This document shows positions 24,201 through 35,339 of a stretch of 64,000 bases of DNA, piece after piece (position 1 is the stretch's first letter; the number at the start of each line of letters is the position of its first letter). This stretch comes from Ditylenchus dipsaci (lineage: Eukaryota; Nematoda; Chromadorea; Rhabditida; Anguinidae), in the NCBI GenBank assembly GCA_004194705.1, contig SADC01000191.1:124001-188000 (forward strand), given 5' to 3'. The notes under the pieces were generated by a model. That model did no database searches and was not told where the DNA came from. It worked only from the letters and a program-made list of their open reading frames with translations. The translations under genes were made by a program, and so were the position numbers.

Positions 24201-24666
24201 TCAGATAAAGACTGTAGAATTTTAACACTGATTCTAAATTCATTGATATGCCTTTTTGGTGAAGTTTGGTATCATTTACAAAACCTTGATTGCTGTAAAT
24301 AATTGTTTCTTATTCTCCTAGGTATCAGCTATTCTGTTCAACAAACTTCACAAAGAGATGATAACTGGACATGGCAATCCTAGTTCTGGTGTGCGAGTTT
24401 GGCGCTATGACTCTAACAAGTCTTTGTTTGAACATGTTGCTGATCTAAAGAGTCATGGAGGTCGTGTGCTTGGTCTTTGCCAAAACCATGATGGTTCATA
24501 TGTAATGTCTTCGGGTGACGATGAGTCCATGCGCCTTTGGTGCTGTTGGAAGTCCGACTCTTCTCTGCTCAGCTCCCATTCAGATTACTCAGCCAACAGC
24601 TCTCAATCATCAACTAGCGGAGCAGATCAATCTTCTATATCTAATTTTGCACACAGAATACGATAA
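18208..24666 (+). CDS. CDC20: CDC20/Fizzy, APC/C activator (ten exons)
   Basis: WD40 co-activator of the anaphase-promoting complex. Exons: 18208-18256, 18292-18356, 18404-18677, 21321-21415, 21462-21562, 22074-22159, 22209-22280, 22332-22461, 22521-22697, 24322-24666 (stop 24664-24666), about 464 codons. Seen: degenerate C-box DRYMSLR, RYIEKSPERILDAPGLSDNF just before the propeller, blades with DWSYSNVVAVALG, SYGSRSGRIYHHDVR, HEVCGLQWS, VNVWDKR, ATGGGTKDHTIKLWD, ITGHGNPSSGVRVWRYD, DDESMRLW and the C-terminal IR tail (FAHRIR). HHDVR and VNVW favour CDC20 over CDH1. No KEN box noticed. All exon phases fit except exon 5 (101 nt), one base short near 21535 (CT for CTT, restoring FLVGLSDG). The first intron is only 35 nt; two are enlarged by transposons. 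Confidence 0.93.
19095..20792 (+). mobile_element. MULE (Mutator-like) element, TSD ATGGGTATA
   Basis: Ends GGACAAAGCTTTTTTTTGG / complement, flanked by identical 9-bp ATGGGTATA (19086-19094, 20793-20801), the length typical of MULEs. The left inverted repeat is about 440 bp and the right about 315 bp. Their outer parts are tandem arrays of GGGTCAAAAAGACTTTTTTT (about 14 units left, about 8 right) and their inner parts are unique and perfectly mirrored. It lies in the third intron of CDC20. Confidence 0.95.
19725..20466 (+). pseudogene. MULE transposase, C-terminal part with SWIM finger
   Basis: Two exons, about 19725-20000 (GTACCAG|gtaatg) and about 20045-20466, joined by a roughly 45-nt intron. 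Visible: GFSAYSSTNNGLESKNGELK, matching the TNN.LES motif after the catalytic core, the SWIM zinc finger CSCVVGAKKQHCKH (CxC...CxH), and GRPRKMSSALQQ at the C-terminus. The upstream catalytic DDE domain is absent between the left terminal repeat and 19725, so this copy cannot be autonomous unless the missing part was lost in assembly. Confidence 0.85.
21226..21282 (-). repeat. tRNA T-arm-like fragment
   Basis: The minus strand reads AGGTTGCTGGTTCGAATCC GCG, a good B-box (GGTTCGAATCC). No 5' half of a tRNA is present. The same type of fragment occurs near 39480, 39570, 56050 and 56130. It lies in a CDC20 intron. Confidence 0.5.
22813..23542. mobile_element. TTAA-target foldback element
   Basis: TTAA-AGGGGCATGCCCACGCTA and its complement at 23521-23546. 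The private word pair is CACGCTAATAAGAGGTGGTG / CACCACCTCTTATCAGCGTG. Inside lie GGTTTCTAACAAAACTATACC stems and the fragment CTTAGACATGATTCCGAGAA of another family. It sits in the last CDC20 intron. Confidence 0.85.
23547..23781. mobile_element. TTAA-target element abutting its neighbour
   Basis: Begins AGGGCCATTGCCGTC at the very TTAA (23543-23546) that ends the previous element, and ends GGCAAAGGCCCT-TTAA (23782-23785). The interior stem GGTTTCTAACAAAACTATACC...GTTTTGTTAGAAGCCAAG is shared with the previous element. Confidence 0.8.
23794..24025. mobile_element. truncated CCGTATT-family copy
   Basis: TCGTATTTCCTCTAATAAGC at the left; body text (GGCATTGTGTTTTCGACTCA, ACTTTTTGAAGACTTTTC) matches the complete copy at 7627-7832. 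Near its middle is an inserted 40-bp-class palindrome (GGTTATCGGCAGGCATTTCA and complement, 23889-23965). No right end found. Confidence 0.65.
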
Positions 24667-24699
24667 GAAAAATTCTGTCACTATTTGTATATTTTTTAA

Positions 24700-26389
24700 A
24701 TAATAAGATCATTTTAACTCACAGCACACATATTAGTCGATTTGACATATTTTGAGTTTACAAAATTCAAGTTGCAGCCTTCAAATAATATTAACCAGAT
24801 TTTTTTGGCTATGTGCAGTTTTTTTTATCACGGGTCATTCGGCCAGGCCCGGGCCTGAATTTAAAAATCCATTTAAGCCGGGGTGGTCCAAAATGTTTAA
24901 AAGAAAAGTTTTTTTTTTGTTCTAAATGACACGTCGACCCCTCGGAAAATGGGAAATTGAGTGTTTGGGCTCAAATGAAAGCCTACAATGTACTGAGTAC
25001 GATTACAATCTGTTGTAAGTTTCAGCGAAAAAATGTATATTTCTAAAAAATTCAACTTTTTCGAACACTAATTTCGGCCAAAAAACCACCATAGAAATTG
25101 GAAATCTTCCCGCTCCATCCTAAATTTTAGTGTATCAGAAAGACAATTTCATAAGGCACATTTCTAGCAAGAAAGTTCAAAAAAGAGGGCTTGAGTATAG
25201 AATCCTCCCTTCTCCACGGGGAGTGATCAGATCAAAGAGATAACCTCATTTTCGTGTTTCCCGACCCCGATTTCATGTGAAAGCCGGCTGTTTTTTTTGA
25301 TTCTAAGAAAAAAAATTTTTTCGATCCACAGGGGGGCTATCATGGTTTTTAGTCAAAATTTGAAAAATTTAAATTGGCGCCTTTTAAATTTAAAAGGGAT
25401 TAAGGGCTGTATAGGGAGCGGAAGGGAATAAAAAGGGCCACTTTCATGGCAGAACGTTAGAAATTCAAATATCTGGTTTTCAACTGGGCCGTGGCAAAAA
25501 GATACTCTATATGCATTTTATGGTCAAGAGTACTTCTCGGAATCATGTCTAAGGTAAGCGCGCATCTCTAACTCTCAAGCCCCTGCGCCCCGAAGGGGGC
25601 GCAGGGGCTTGAGGCTTGGAGTTGTGATGCGCACACCCACATGCCTTAGACGCAAATCACACACCCCCCCCCCCTGTGGTTCGAAAATTTTTTTTTTCTC
25701 AGAATCAAAAAAACAGCCGGGATTCACATGAAATCGGGGTCGAGAATTACGAATATGAGGTTATCTCCTCCATCTGATCCCTCCCCGTGGGGGATTCTAT
25801 ACTGCAACCAAAAAGAGTTGGGGAGGCAAGACGAAAAAGGCCTTTGAAGTTTGCCAGTCATCCTTACTCTTTCAAACTTTTAGAGTGAAATTTTTTTTTC
25901 GCTAAGCGAACGCATTATTTTGACACCAGATTTGTGATCAGCGTACCTACCCTTAGAAGTATAATTTGACTGTTGTATTTCAAATCCCCTTTAAGACGAT
26001 AAATGTTCGAATTACAAAGTATTAAAACTCGTTTTTTGTAATTTTGAACTACACCTTGTTACCGACCAAACCACGTGGTCGTCCACTTGGAGCGTTTTTT
26101 TCCTTTTTTTGGGTTCCAAAACCTATTTTCTGCGCTAACTCGGGAATGCTGAAGATGGTTTGATAGCGGTAAAATGCCGTTTTGTAAGCTATTTTCGAGT
26201 TTTGGCAAGTTCAATTATTTCCCAATAACTAAAAAATACCATACAAAACCTTCTTTTACTATTATCGAACCATCTTCAGCATGCCCAAATTAGTCCAGAA
26301 AACAGGTTTCGCAATATGAAAAACGTAAAAAAAAAATGCACCAAATTGACGACCACTTGATTTTGTGTACTCAGGTAGTGTAGTGGTAC
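24700..26389. repeat. repeat-only stretch with G+C hairpin (25550-25640)
   Basis: No gene seen. At 25550-25640 the hairpin AGCCCCTGCGCCCCGAAGGG...GGGGCTT is flanked by GCGCGCATCTCTAACTCTC and GATGCGCACACCCACATG. The same architecture recurs at 26925-27040, 35535-35640, 46105-46230 and 49435-49560. The surrounding 25200-25800 is itself inverted (GAATCCTCCCTTCTCCACGG / CCCGTGGGGGATTC). Confidence 0.6.
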
Positions 26390-26398
26390 CCGAATAGT

Positions 26399-27359
26399 GG
26401 CGCTACTGTAATATACCCCCCCCCAAAAGCGCTACTGTAATATAACCCCCCCAAAAACCGACTTTTTAGGGATGGTCAAAAACCATTTTTACACAATAAT
26501 TTCGCCATAAAAGGACCAGAAAAGCAATTTAAATGGGATTGCGGGCTGTATTGGAGGGGAAGGGAATAATACAGGGGCCACTTCTCGAGATGGTTGGGAT
26601 CCTTAGAGTACTAATTCTCTAAGCGTCTAAGGGTACTTTCAAACCCAGGAACTTGTGGTGCAGGCATAAGTATGAGTACTTTTAATGGACCAAGCAAATC
26701 AGCGGGGTGGATCCCGGGGGTTTACACCTTGGCCTAGCACCTTTTGAGTGCTAGGCTGAATTTTGGATGCTGGGCCTCTCCCCCGGCCTTGTAGAACGAG
26801 GGGAAATGCTCTTCGGCGAAAAAATAAAGATGTTGAACATAGTTTTGAATACTGGGGCCTACGCACAAATAACTCTGGTATGCATGCTTTTTCATGCATC
26901 CAGAGTCACTTTCGAGTGATTTGTGTCTAAGGTATGTGGGTGTGCGCATCTCAACTCCAAGCAACCAGCCCCCTGCGCCCCCGAAGAGGGCGCAGGGGGC
27001 TTGAGAGTTAGAGATGCGCGCACACACTTACGTTAGACATGATTCCGAGAAGTACACTTGATCATAAAATGCATATAGAGTCTATTTTTGCCACGGCCCG
27101 AGTTGAAAAACATGTAAAGCAGCTAAAAAAGTGGCCCCTGTGTTATTCCCTTCCCCTCCCAATACAGCCCATAATCTCTTTTAACTGCTTTTCTGGTCCC
27201 TTTATGGCAAAATTATTGCATAAAAATGGTTTTTAGACACTCCCAAAAAAGTCGGTTTTTTGCGGGGGGGGGGGGGGTATATGACAGTAGGTCCGATTTT
27301 TGGGGGAGTATATTACAGTAGCTTTTTTGGGGGGGGGGGGGGGTATATGACAGTAGCGT
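26399..27359. mobile_element. element with 9-bp TSD CCGAATAGT and poly-C words
   Basis: Inner ends GGCGCTACTGTAATATACCC and complement-like GGTATATGACAGTAGCGT. The 9-bp CCGAATAGT flanks both sides (26390-26398, 27360-27368). Two or more copies of CGCTACTGTAATATA-CCCCCCC occur at each end. A 9-bp duplication suggests a MULE-type mechanism; no transposase seen. Nested inside is the G+C hairpin family at 26925-27040. Confidence 0.8.
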
Positions 27360-27368
27360 CCGAATAGT

Positions 27369-28241
27369 AATATTTTCGTCATGTAAAGAACTTTTAAAAT
27401 TTAAAATGTTTTTCTATTATCCAACTTTAGTTCTCATGGATAATCCATGCACTAACTAAACCATGTGGTCGTCTACTTGGATCAAAAGAAAGGCAGCTAA
27501 AGTTGGTTATAGCCTGATAAATTTTGAGGTCAAATAATTGTTGTCTCTATTACCTGAGCAGGGTAAGAATGCCTTTATGAACAGGGAGCAATTGTCCATT
27601 TTATACAGGTTTTCGGTGAATACGTGGTATAAAATTCAATTTTAAAAAGAGATGCAACACCAAACACACGACGTGGGTATCCACTTGGTTCATATGAGTG
27701 TCCATTTGGTCAAATGTTTGTCAGTTTATCTAAACCATCTAAATCTGAGATATTTTATGTAACTATCTGTTTTAATGAACGTATCTAAAATTTGAGTAAC
27801 TCTAGTGGCTGAAATTTTTTGACTAGCTGGAGACCTTCATGATCCTAGTGGACCATCTAAATGCACCAGAGAAAATTAGGGCGATCCGATTATGGATTGA
27901 CAGAAAAGTTCAAAAATGATTCGAATACAACATTACCTTAACTGCAAAAATAAAAACTAAGAATAAGCTTATTGTTCGTGGAGTGAACTGACAGACTGAG
28001 CAGGAAATAAAAAATGTAATTGGAGGCGAATTGTCCCGGAGGCGAATTGTCCTGGAGGCGAATTGTCCGTGTCCCGCCTATAAAGCGTTTTTGAAAAAAA
28101 AAACACAATGGTTTCGGTAAGCCGAAAATTTTTCATTCGATTGTCATAAATACCTCAACAATATGTCATTAGAAAGCTCGTAATCTGCGCTTTTTTGAAT
28201 ATTAAATTAGATTGATTTATTGAAGAAATTAGCATGATCTA
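27369..28241. other. non-genic stretch with short tandem repeat
   Basis: No gene seen. At about 28020-28075 the 18-bp unit GGAGGCGAATTGTCC is repeated three times with small changes. Confidence 0.5.
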
Positions 28242-29647
28242 CCGTATTTCCTCTAATAAGGCGGCTGGTCGCCTTATTTTTGGATCGCCTCCAGGGGGCC
28301 GGCTTATTAGAGGGGGCAGCCTTATATATTAAACATCCTTTGAGCAAAATTAATTTAAATTTGTTAACACCATAAAATTTTCATTACAGAAAAAAGCCAT
28401 TTTCGTCAAGCGACAAAATATTTCAGACTAATTTTTTGTCTGCTATTTTAACTGATCCAGAAAATTGAGCTGAAATTGTTGACAAAAAGTGAGCTAATAA
28501 AACTTTTTGCCGTGCTAAAAATTTTATTGTCGAGAATGTCTGCTTGTTTATCATTAAACCATATTGTTGTGAGAGAATTAGAGTCGAAAAGCGTGAAAGT
28601 AGGGTTAAGTTTATTTCAATTCATCGTTTTGATTCGATTCTATAACTCTATAGCTCATAAAGCCATTTTATTTCATTATTTTATCCGTTTTTAACTTACA
28701 TTTTTTAAGCCTTTTGTCGAATATGATTGACTAAGCTGGTCGGATCCTTTCAGATCCTTTGCTAAAAGACTGAAATTCATGCCGTTTATAAAAGCACTTG
28801 TTGTCAAAAAAGGTGAAACTTTTATATATCTCCAAATGCGTTCTCTAAATGGGTCGTTTTACGATACATCAGGTTTCTTAAACTATTTCTAGGATAAAAA
28901 AATCACTACAATAAAAAAGGCAAAATTAGCCATAATTGTTGTTTGTGCACCTTTTACACAGCTTGGCTAATTCTTACTTGCTCCTTTCACTTTTGTTTGA
29001 ATACCTCTAATTGAACTTCTATCGAATAAGCTCTGAGCTCTCCGGTTCGAATCTCATCACATTACAAGATTGATGTGAAGTTTAATCACAAAAGCCTCAA
29101 ATTGAATTGCGCTCTCAAAAGTCTAAATTTCACAATAACATTTTTGACATTTCTCTTTGATTTCTTTTAATTTTTCTAAGTCGTTTTGTTTTATCATGTA
29201 GCTCTAAATCTCGGCTTTCTAATAAATTATCAAGCTCTGCTGAATAAATTGAAAAATAAAGAGATGTAGAAGTTTTGAAAAAATTTCAGAAAAACTTTAT
29301 TTTTGAACTCTTTCATTGTTTCCATTTCTTAATTCTTTCCGCGAATTTTAAGAACTTATTAGATAGCTATGACTCAGGGCTCAATGCAAGCGCGAACAAA
29401 ATTTAAAAGATTATAACAAAATTCAAAGAAACACATTTGCTGGTGAAATTAAGCAGTCAGAAACAATCACAAAAATGATTACACAAAACTAGAAGTAAAC
29501 TCAGATTAATAAATTGTTTATAACAAAAACGTGCTATTTCTCGGTGTTCAAACGAGTTTAAAACTAAATTTTGAAATTTTGGTAAAGGAGCCGGCTTTTC
29601 GGAGGGCCGGCTTATTAGATGGGGCTGCCTTATTAGAAGAAATACGG
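28242..29647. mobile_element. CCGTATT-family copy with 1.3-kb interior
   Basis: Left CCGTATTTCCTCTAATAAGG with word GGCGGCTGGTCGCC and TTATTTTTGGATCG. Right GGGGCTGCCTTATTAGAAGA AATACGG then TA. Extra copies of GGCTTATTAGAGGGGGCAGCC lie just inside. The A+T-rich interior (28340-29570) shows no recognisable gene. Confidence 0.7.
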
Positions 29648-30189
29648 TACTCTTTTCAAGTTGCATAGGCAAAAATCGTGACATTGATGGTTCACAAGGC
29701 AGCTGACCACCACAGAGTTACTTTTTAGAATTTTTTTCCACCATCTTGTTCAGCATGAAATTCTGCGCAAGAATATACCTTTAAGACGATCGGTCTTTCA
29801 CATGTTAATACGATTCTGGTGTCAGAATTACAAGTTTCTATGACAGAAACAAATTTCTTAGTCAATTTCGATATGTTATTTTTTGGCTGTGTTTGGCAAA
29901 ATATTCGGTAAAAAACTGAGCTGTCTTTATCAAACTTGATCAGAATTTTCTGCTCTATCTAATAGACGCAAAAGAAAAATTTCGGAAAAATTGAGGTAAC
30001 AATCTTTGCACCAATATTACACAAAATGACTTTTAATTACTAGGTCCAACTCTCCACCCAACAAGTTTGCACCTAGATTTTTATGCAAAAAGTGGCGAAA
30101 TTGACCGCTATTCAAATTTATTGAGAAAAACATTGTAACTGCCACACTTATTCCACTTAAAATCTGAGATTGTCTTATGGAAAACTGCC

Positions 30190-30361
30190 CATGGATGTTG
30201 GGGTTCACCTTCCCAATGCTGATGTCCAAAAAAGAAGTGTCGGATGCGAGAATCACTGCGGGAAGCTGGCAAAGTCCCTTTGCCATAAATATGATCCAAT
30301 GTTTTGTACAATTTGTCGCTGGTAGTTTCTCTTTGGGAAAGCAGCCGATCCAAGTAAGAGC
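30190..30361 (-). CDS. candidate coding exon, family not recognised
   Basis: Begins at a good acceptor (TTGTCTTTTCAG|GC) and reads SYLDRLLSQRETTSDKLYKT, then IYGKGTLPASRSDSRIRHFF and HWEGEPQHPWAVF, with coding-like composition rich in D, R, H and W. A plausible donor follows WA (gttttcc) or lies farther on at about 30125. I do not recognise the family and find no partner exons, so this may be one exon of a gene whose others are far away, or a captured fragment. Confidence 0.4.
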
Positions 30362-30448
30362 CTGAAAAGACAAAACACGACTCTAGTCAAAAAAGAGCGG
30401 CCTTTTTGTCTTTCTTATTCATGTTGTTTTTTGTAAAAAAAAATATTA

Positions 30449-30611
30449 CCGTATTTTCTCTATTAAGGAACCCCTCTCTAATTATGAACCACCCTCTACC
30501 TCCCCTATTTTCTACTAGGATTTTAGAGTTAAGGCCATTTTTGATTAACAATTTTGAGATTTTTAGGGTTGACAAATAATGAACCCGGGTTCATTAATAG
30601 AGAAAATACGG
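30449..30611. mobile_element. CCGTATT-family MITE
   Basis: TA / CCGTATTTTCTCTATTAAGG ... TTAATAGAGAAAATACGG / TA. The private palindromic word GAACCCGGGTTC is at the right, with AACCCCTCTCTAATTATGAA repeats at the left. Confidence 0.9.
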
Positions 30612-30919
30612 TATAAAAAATAATCAACATATAAAAAATATTAGGGTTCAGGGCGATTGATCCCCTGCCTATTGATTCCCATTAAATTAAAATACGTAGT
30701 GAACAAAATAGGGACGCGGTGATTTCACCAAAGTTCATTTAAGTTCATTTGTTAAGATATTGATTAAGAAGTGACATTAAAATGTATCTTAATACAGCCA
30801 AGGCCGACCGTGAACAGCGTCGCTTCTTACTCAGAATTTCATGCTGAGTGATTTTTGCCCTTATCCCCTTTAAAATTCAAAAGGCGCCAATTGAAATTTT
30901 TCAAATTTTGACTTAAAAC

Positions 30920-32558
30920 TAGAGATGGACCCAATACAATATATTGGTATTGGGTATTGGGTGTATTGGGCCCAATTTGGGTCAAAAATATTGTATTGGG
31001 ATATTGGGTGGCTCTGTTTTGGAATATGGGTATTGGGATTGGGTTTGGGAAAAATATTGGGTATTGGTATTGGGTCCTGAAATAGAAAAATGTTAATTTT
31101 TATAGGGTAATACTTAAATCTAGTACCAAAATACTTATTTCTAGTACCGAAATTTGACATGCATAGAAAAACTCTTTGTAAAGTTAGAGTTTTTGTAGAG
31201 ATCTTGATTGGTCAGTCTATCAAATTGGAACGATTCAACTGGCTGGATTGGTCAATTCAACCACTTGAATTGATTCAATTGGCTGGATTGGTCAATCATT
31301 TATTTGAATCGATTTAACTTAATTTATTCATCCAATTATGTCTCAACCATCGGACATAGATTTTCGTGTAGCGCTGAATCTCAGCTTTCTAACTAGACTT
31401 CAAATTCTGTGAAAGATTTCGAAGATATGAAGATTTTGAGCTTTGTATAAAGTAACTTTTTCGACTAGGTTCCTCTATTCAGACGCCTAAATCTCCAACT
31501 TTTTAAATTTGTTTACTGAAAAAAGATACCGTATTTCCTCTAATTGCCGCCCCCCCTTAATTGCCCCCCCTACAATGCCCCCCCCCTCTAATTGCCGCCC
31601 CCCTATTTTTCGAAACCGTTTTAACCTTTTTTTTGCACAATTTTTTGGCGGTTAGTTATTAATAAGAAGATGTGTCCAAGATCATTGTTTGCTGAAGAGG
31701 TATATGTAAGCAGGATCGATAAATATTCACGTGAACAATAAGTCTACAACAACAAGTCTACCTTAAAGGGGGGGGGCAGACTTTATATGCGCATCGCCTT
31801 AGGTCACAGGTTCGACTACCACTGGCTGCAGACCTTATTTTTTTCTCTTTTTATTTACAAGTTTGGTGTCAAAATGTAGCTAACATCCTCATCTTTCATT
31901 CGAGCTATCATACAGATAAAAAATCTGTATAAAGCAAGAGCTAAAATTAAAAAAAACATTAAACCGTGTCCAATTCGATGAAATCCTCAATAGAAATATA
32001 ATAATAGAAATCAATAGAAATCCTCATTATCGGAGCTCTAGCCTATTTTTTCGCCTACGAATAAGCTACACTAGGTGTGAAACCCTGCGTTGATGGTCTT
32101 GTCGGATAGTCAAAAGCCCGAGGATGATTTTTACACGAAATTGTTAATAAAATAAAATATATGGTGTGCAGCCGGTGGTAGTCGAACCTGTGACCTACGT
32201 GATGCGTATATAAAGTTCCCCTCCCATTAATTGGCTGCCCTGGACAAACAATTGGCCTGAAAATTCTGCCCAAAAATCATAAAAAATATGAAAATAGGAT
32301 AAAAACTTTCATTGTTGGAGTGGTAAATTACTTCAAATTTATGATCGAAAAATAAGCGCCCCCCCCCCTTCTAATTGCCGCCCCCCCCTCTAATTGCCTG
32401 TTAACCGTAAATAAATGTAGTGAGTCATTGCTTTCTGAAAATTATTGGGTATTGGGCCAATATATTGGGATCCGTCATAATATTGGGTATTGGATTGGTT
32501 AGAAAATGACCAAAAATATTGTATTGGGGTATTGGGTTTAGGCAAATGCCCATCTCTA
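30920..32558. mobile_element. hAT-type element, TSD CTTAAAAC, ATTGGG words
   Basis: Ends TAGAGATGGACCC / GCCCATCTCTA with identical 8-bp CTTAAAAC outside (30912-30919, 32559-32566). Both subterminal zones are arrays of GTATTGGG/CCCAATAC (30930-31080, 32440-32540). A CCGTATT-family composite (31529-32407) is inserted in the middle. Non-autonomous. Confidence 0.93.
31529..32407. mobile_element. CCGTATT-family composite with ATTGCCGCCCCCC words
   Basis: Left CCGTATTTCCTCTAATTGCC. The word CTCTAATTGCCGCCCCCC is repeated about four times at the left and twice at the right, where the end has decayed to GTTAACCG-TA. The core (31777-32225) is a palindrome whose ends carry GCATCGCCTTAGGTCACAGG and TTCGACTACCACTGG, a tRNA T-arm-like block. 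A second copy is at 61911-63861. Confidence 0.8.
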
Positions 32559-32640
32559 CTTAAAACGATGATAACCGCCCAAACCCCCGATAACCCCAAG
32601 CCGATCTTTTTTCAGAAATCTAGAGTTTTCGCTATTTAAA

Positions 32641-32704
32641 AATCAAAACCTCGATTTAACGATCTCTAATTTTCAAAGGGGGGTTGTTAAATCGAGGTTG
32701 ACTG
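32641..32704. mobile_element. short pogo-like MITE
   Basis: AAACCTCGATTTAACGATC at the left and GTTAAATCGAGGTTGACTG followed by TA at the right. Only 64 bp, essentially two inverted ends. Confidence 0.6.
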
Positions 32705-32871
32705 TATAAAAATTTAATGTTTTTTCTCAAAAAAAAAATGAAATTTGACGCTTAGCTATGAGTCTTAAAAAAATTTTCATAAGCAAATCGACTACGCTGA
32801 ACACGAATATGGTTTTAGAATTCAAGGTTTGCTTAGTAGGGAAAAAATTTTACGTCAAATAATTCTTTCTA

Positions 32872-33437
32872 CAGTCGAACCTCTAATTAACATACTCCCC
32901 CATTAACATACGCTCTCCCATTAACATACGGCTGGCTAAGCTTTGGTTGGTTTGATTGAAATCAAGGCAAAATGACCTCTCCATTAACATACACTCCCAT
33001 TAACGTACATTTCTCATTAACATACGGCGGCGCCCGGTCCCGTTTTAACAATTGGCTCTCCCGAACTCTGTTTCTACAAAAAAATTCTAAAAAATCTCAA
33101 TTTTTTTACAGCAAATTTAGAACAGCTTGGGGACCAAGGCAAATTTTTTTAAAAAAATTAAAAAAAAATTGCCTTAGTCTCCCAAGCTGTTCTAAATTTG
33201 TGGTAAAAAATCGCCTTAGTCTCCCATGCTGATTTAACTGAGAGGTGTGTTACGAATTCTACTGATGGGTGTGTTCCAAAATTTGGCCTCAAAATTGAAG
33301 AACTCTCCTTTTAACATACACCAGGCTAAATTATGGAATCTGGCTCTCTCATTAAATACTTCCCCATTAACATACACCTCTCATTAACATACGGTAAGTC
33401 CCGGTCCAAGGGTGTATGTTGATGAGAGGTTTGACTG
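32872..33437. mobile_element. pogo/Tigger-like element with CATTAACATAC words
   Basis: TA / CAGTCGAACCTCTAATTAAC ... GATGAGAGGTTTGACTG / TA, 566 bp. The word CATTAACATAC with CTCCC spacers is repeated six or more times near the left end and again at the right. The interior holds the stem GCTTGGGGACCAAGGCAA. No transposase. Confidence 0.85.
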
Positions 33438-33487
33438 TAAAATTAATATATATAGTAAAACAATATAGTAAAACATGGCTGTAGTTA

Positions 33488-35059
33488 CCGTATATGTTCT
33501 AATTGCTCACCCGTCTCCATTAACTCACCCCTCTCTAATACTTCACTCCCCTGAGAGCTGAGCGAAAAATAACTCACCCCCTCCCCTCGCTCAGTTAAGT
33601 AGTCCTTGGTAGTCAATTCAATAAAAAGTTTCCCATCGCATCGTAAAACGCTGCTGTGAATCCGTCCATGGAAGTCTAACTAGATTGGACTTTTATAGTC
33701 ACTTTCAAATTAGACAAAATTTTTAGAGGATATATCTCTTGTTCTCTTCACATAACAAAACTCCTTATTTTCGAAAGACGAAATGACAATTTGTCATGGT
33801 CTCGTTCACTGTTTCAGAGAACGTGCTCCGATTTGCAAATGACAATTATAATAAAACAGATAAGTGCTTCTGAAGAAGCCGACGTCGAGCAGGATGGAAA
33901 ACGAATATTTCAGCGATGAACCTCTACGATTTGAAACTAATTTTTACGATATTAATTCCGCCATTATTGTATGTTATATTGCAGTGTGCCATAGGGTTGT
34001 CGATCGATTTGAATTTTTTTGATTATCGAAATATCGAAAAATCGAAAAATTCGAAAAATTTCGATTAATCAATTAGTGCAATGGGTGGTAATTCTTTTTG
34101 CCCATAGAATACTCGTTTTTGCCCATAGATTTTAAAATTTTGCGGAAATTCAATTTTTGGTCACAAAATGACTTGGATCGCTCAGAATCTCACCCCACAG
34201 TGGCCAAAAGCCCCTGAAACCCCTTCAGTCAAGCCCCGAAAAACCAACTTTCAGCTTTCGACCACTCTGGGGTGGGATTTTGAGCGATCTAAGTCATTTT
34301 CTGACCAAAAAATTTGAATTTCTGCAAAATTTTAAAATCTATGGACAAAAACGAGTATTCTATGGGCAAAAAAAATAGTATCCTTATTGCAATATCGAAA
34401 ATATCTGAAAATCTTCGTTCTTCGGTCGATTGTGATAAATCTATCGACAACCCTAGTGTGCCATCCTTCTGTGATTTCGTAACTCAAGGGAAAGTTTCAG
34501 TTAGGTAAACTCAGAGTCGTTTTTCTCAATCGTTTGTAAGAAAAACAGGTCTGAATTTTTTTTCTACCCCCTGAAATCAAGATTTAATGCGTTAAACGTA
34601 CTTCGATATCATTTCTTTGAGATGAGATATAGCCATTCTATTAGGATCATTTTTGATTTTTCTTTAAAATGGCTATACATGTCTCACCTCAAAAAATGAT
34701 ATAGAAATCCTGAAAAGTAAGTTTTTTTCAGCGCAAAATCTTGACGTTAGGCGATAGTCAGACCCGTTTTTACAAAAATTGGGAAAAACGACCTTGAGTT
34801 TACTAAAATTAAGTTTTACCCTGAGTTTGACCATGAGCTTGCCTTTGATATTCAACACTGCACCACCATTTGTAAATCTGTTGCTTTTGTCTGTAGGAGG
34901 TGTCGATTTCGCTTGGTTAGTTTCAGCTCTGATGAAAATTTTTTTTTGGCGTCTTTGGCGACGCCCCTTGAAAAATAACCCACCCCTCTCCATTAACTCA
35001 ACCCCTTAAAAGGAGGTTGAAAAGTAACTCACCCGGGTGAGCTATTAGAACAAATACGG
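33488..35059. mobile_element. CCGTATT-family composite with ACTCACCCC words
   Basis: TA / CCGTATATGTTCTAATTGCT ... GAGCTATTAGAACAAATACGG / TA. The private word CTCACCCGGGTGAG is at the right, with copies CATTAACTCACCCCTCTC at the left. It contains the hAT MITE 33992-34455. A minus-strand open stretch at 34770-34990 looks mildly protein-like but has no recognised motif. Confidence 0.75.
33992..34455. mobile_element. hAT MITE, TSD GTGTGCCA, ATCGAAAA words
   Basis: Ends TAGGGTTGTCGATCGA / TCGACAACCCTA with perfect 8-bp GTGTGCCA on both sides (33984-33991, 34456-34463). The left subterminal zone is an array of ATCGAAA/TCGAAAAA words. The interior is a mirrored block (TGCCCATAGAATACTCGTTT). Confidence 0.93.
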
Positions 35060-35339
35060 TATTTTTCGCTTTTTCATTTGACTCCTTGATATATTGACAA
35101 GAGAATATATACTCGTTTGAAAGCGCAGTTAATTTTGAGATAAAACCATAGTCTTTGGAAAAAGATATGGTGAAAAAACCAAAGCAAGTTCTAAATAAGC
35201 CATATTGGACTTGCTGAGCAAAAATTTTACACAATTAAGCACTTTTTTAAAAATACATCGGCACAGAATTACTCAACATGAAATTCTGAGTAAAACGGTT
35301 GGCCGCGGTTGGCCTTGACAGTGTTAAACTAATGTTGTT

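Noticed and set aside
31797..31830. Possible tRNA gene at GGTCACAGGTTCGACTACC
   Set aside because: Only a T-arm-like block is present; no acceptor stem, D-arm or anticodon arm could be paired.
31540..32400. Clustered short C-rich repeats as a CRISPR array
   Set aside because: ATTGCCGCCCCCC units have no regular spacers, lie at transposon ends, and the genome is animal.
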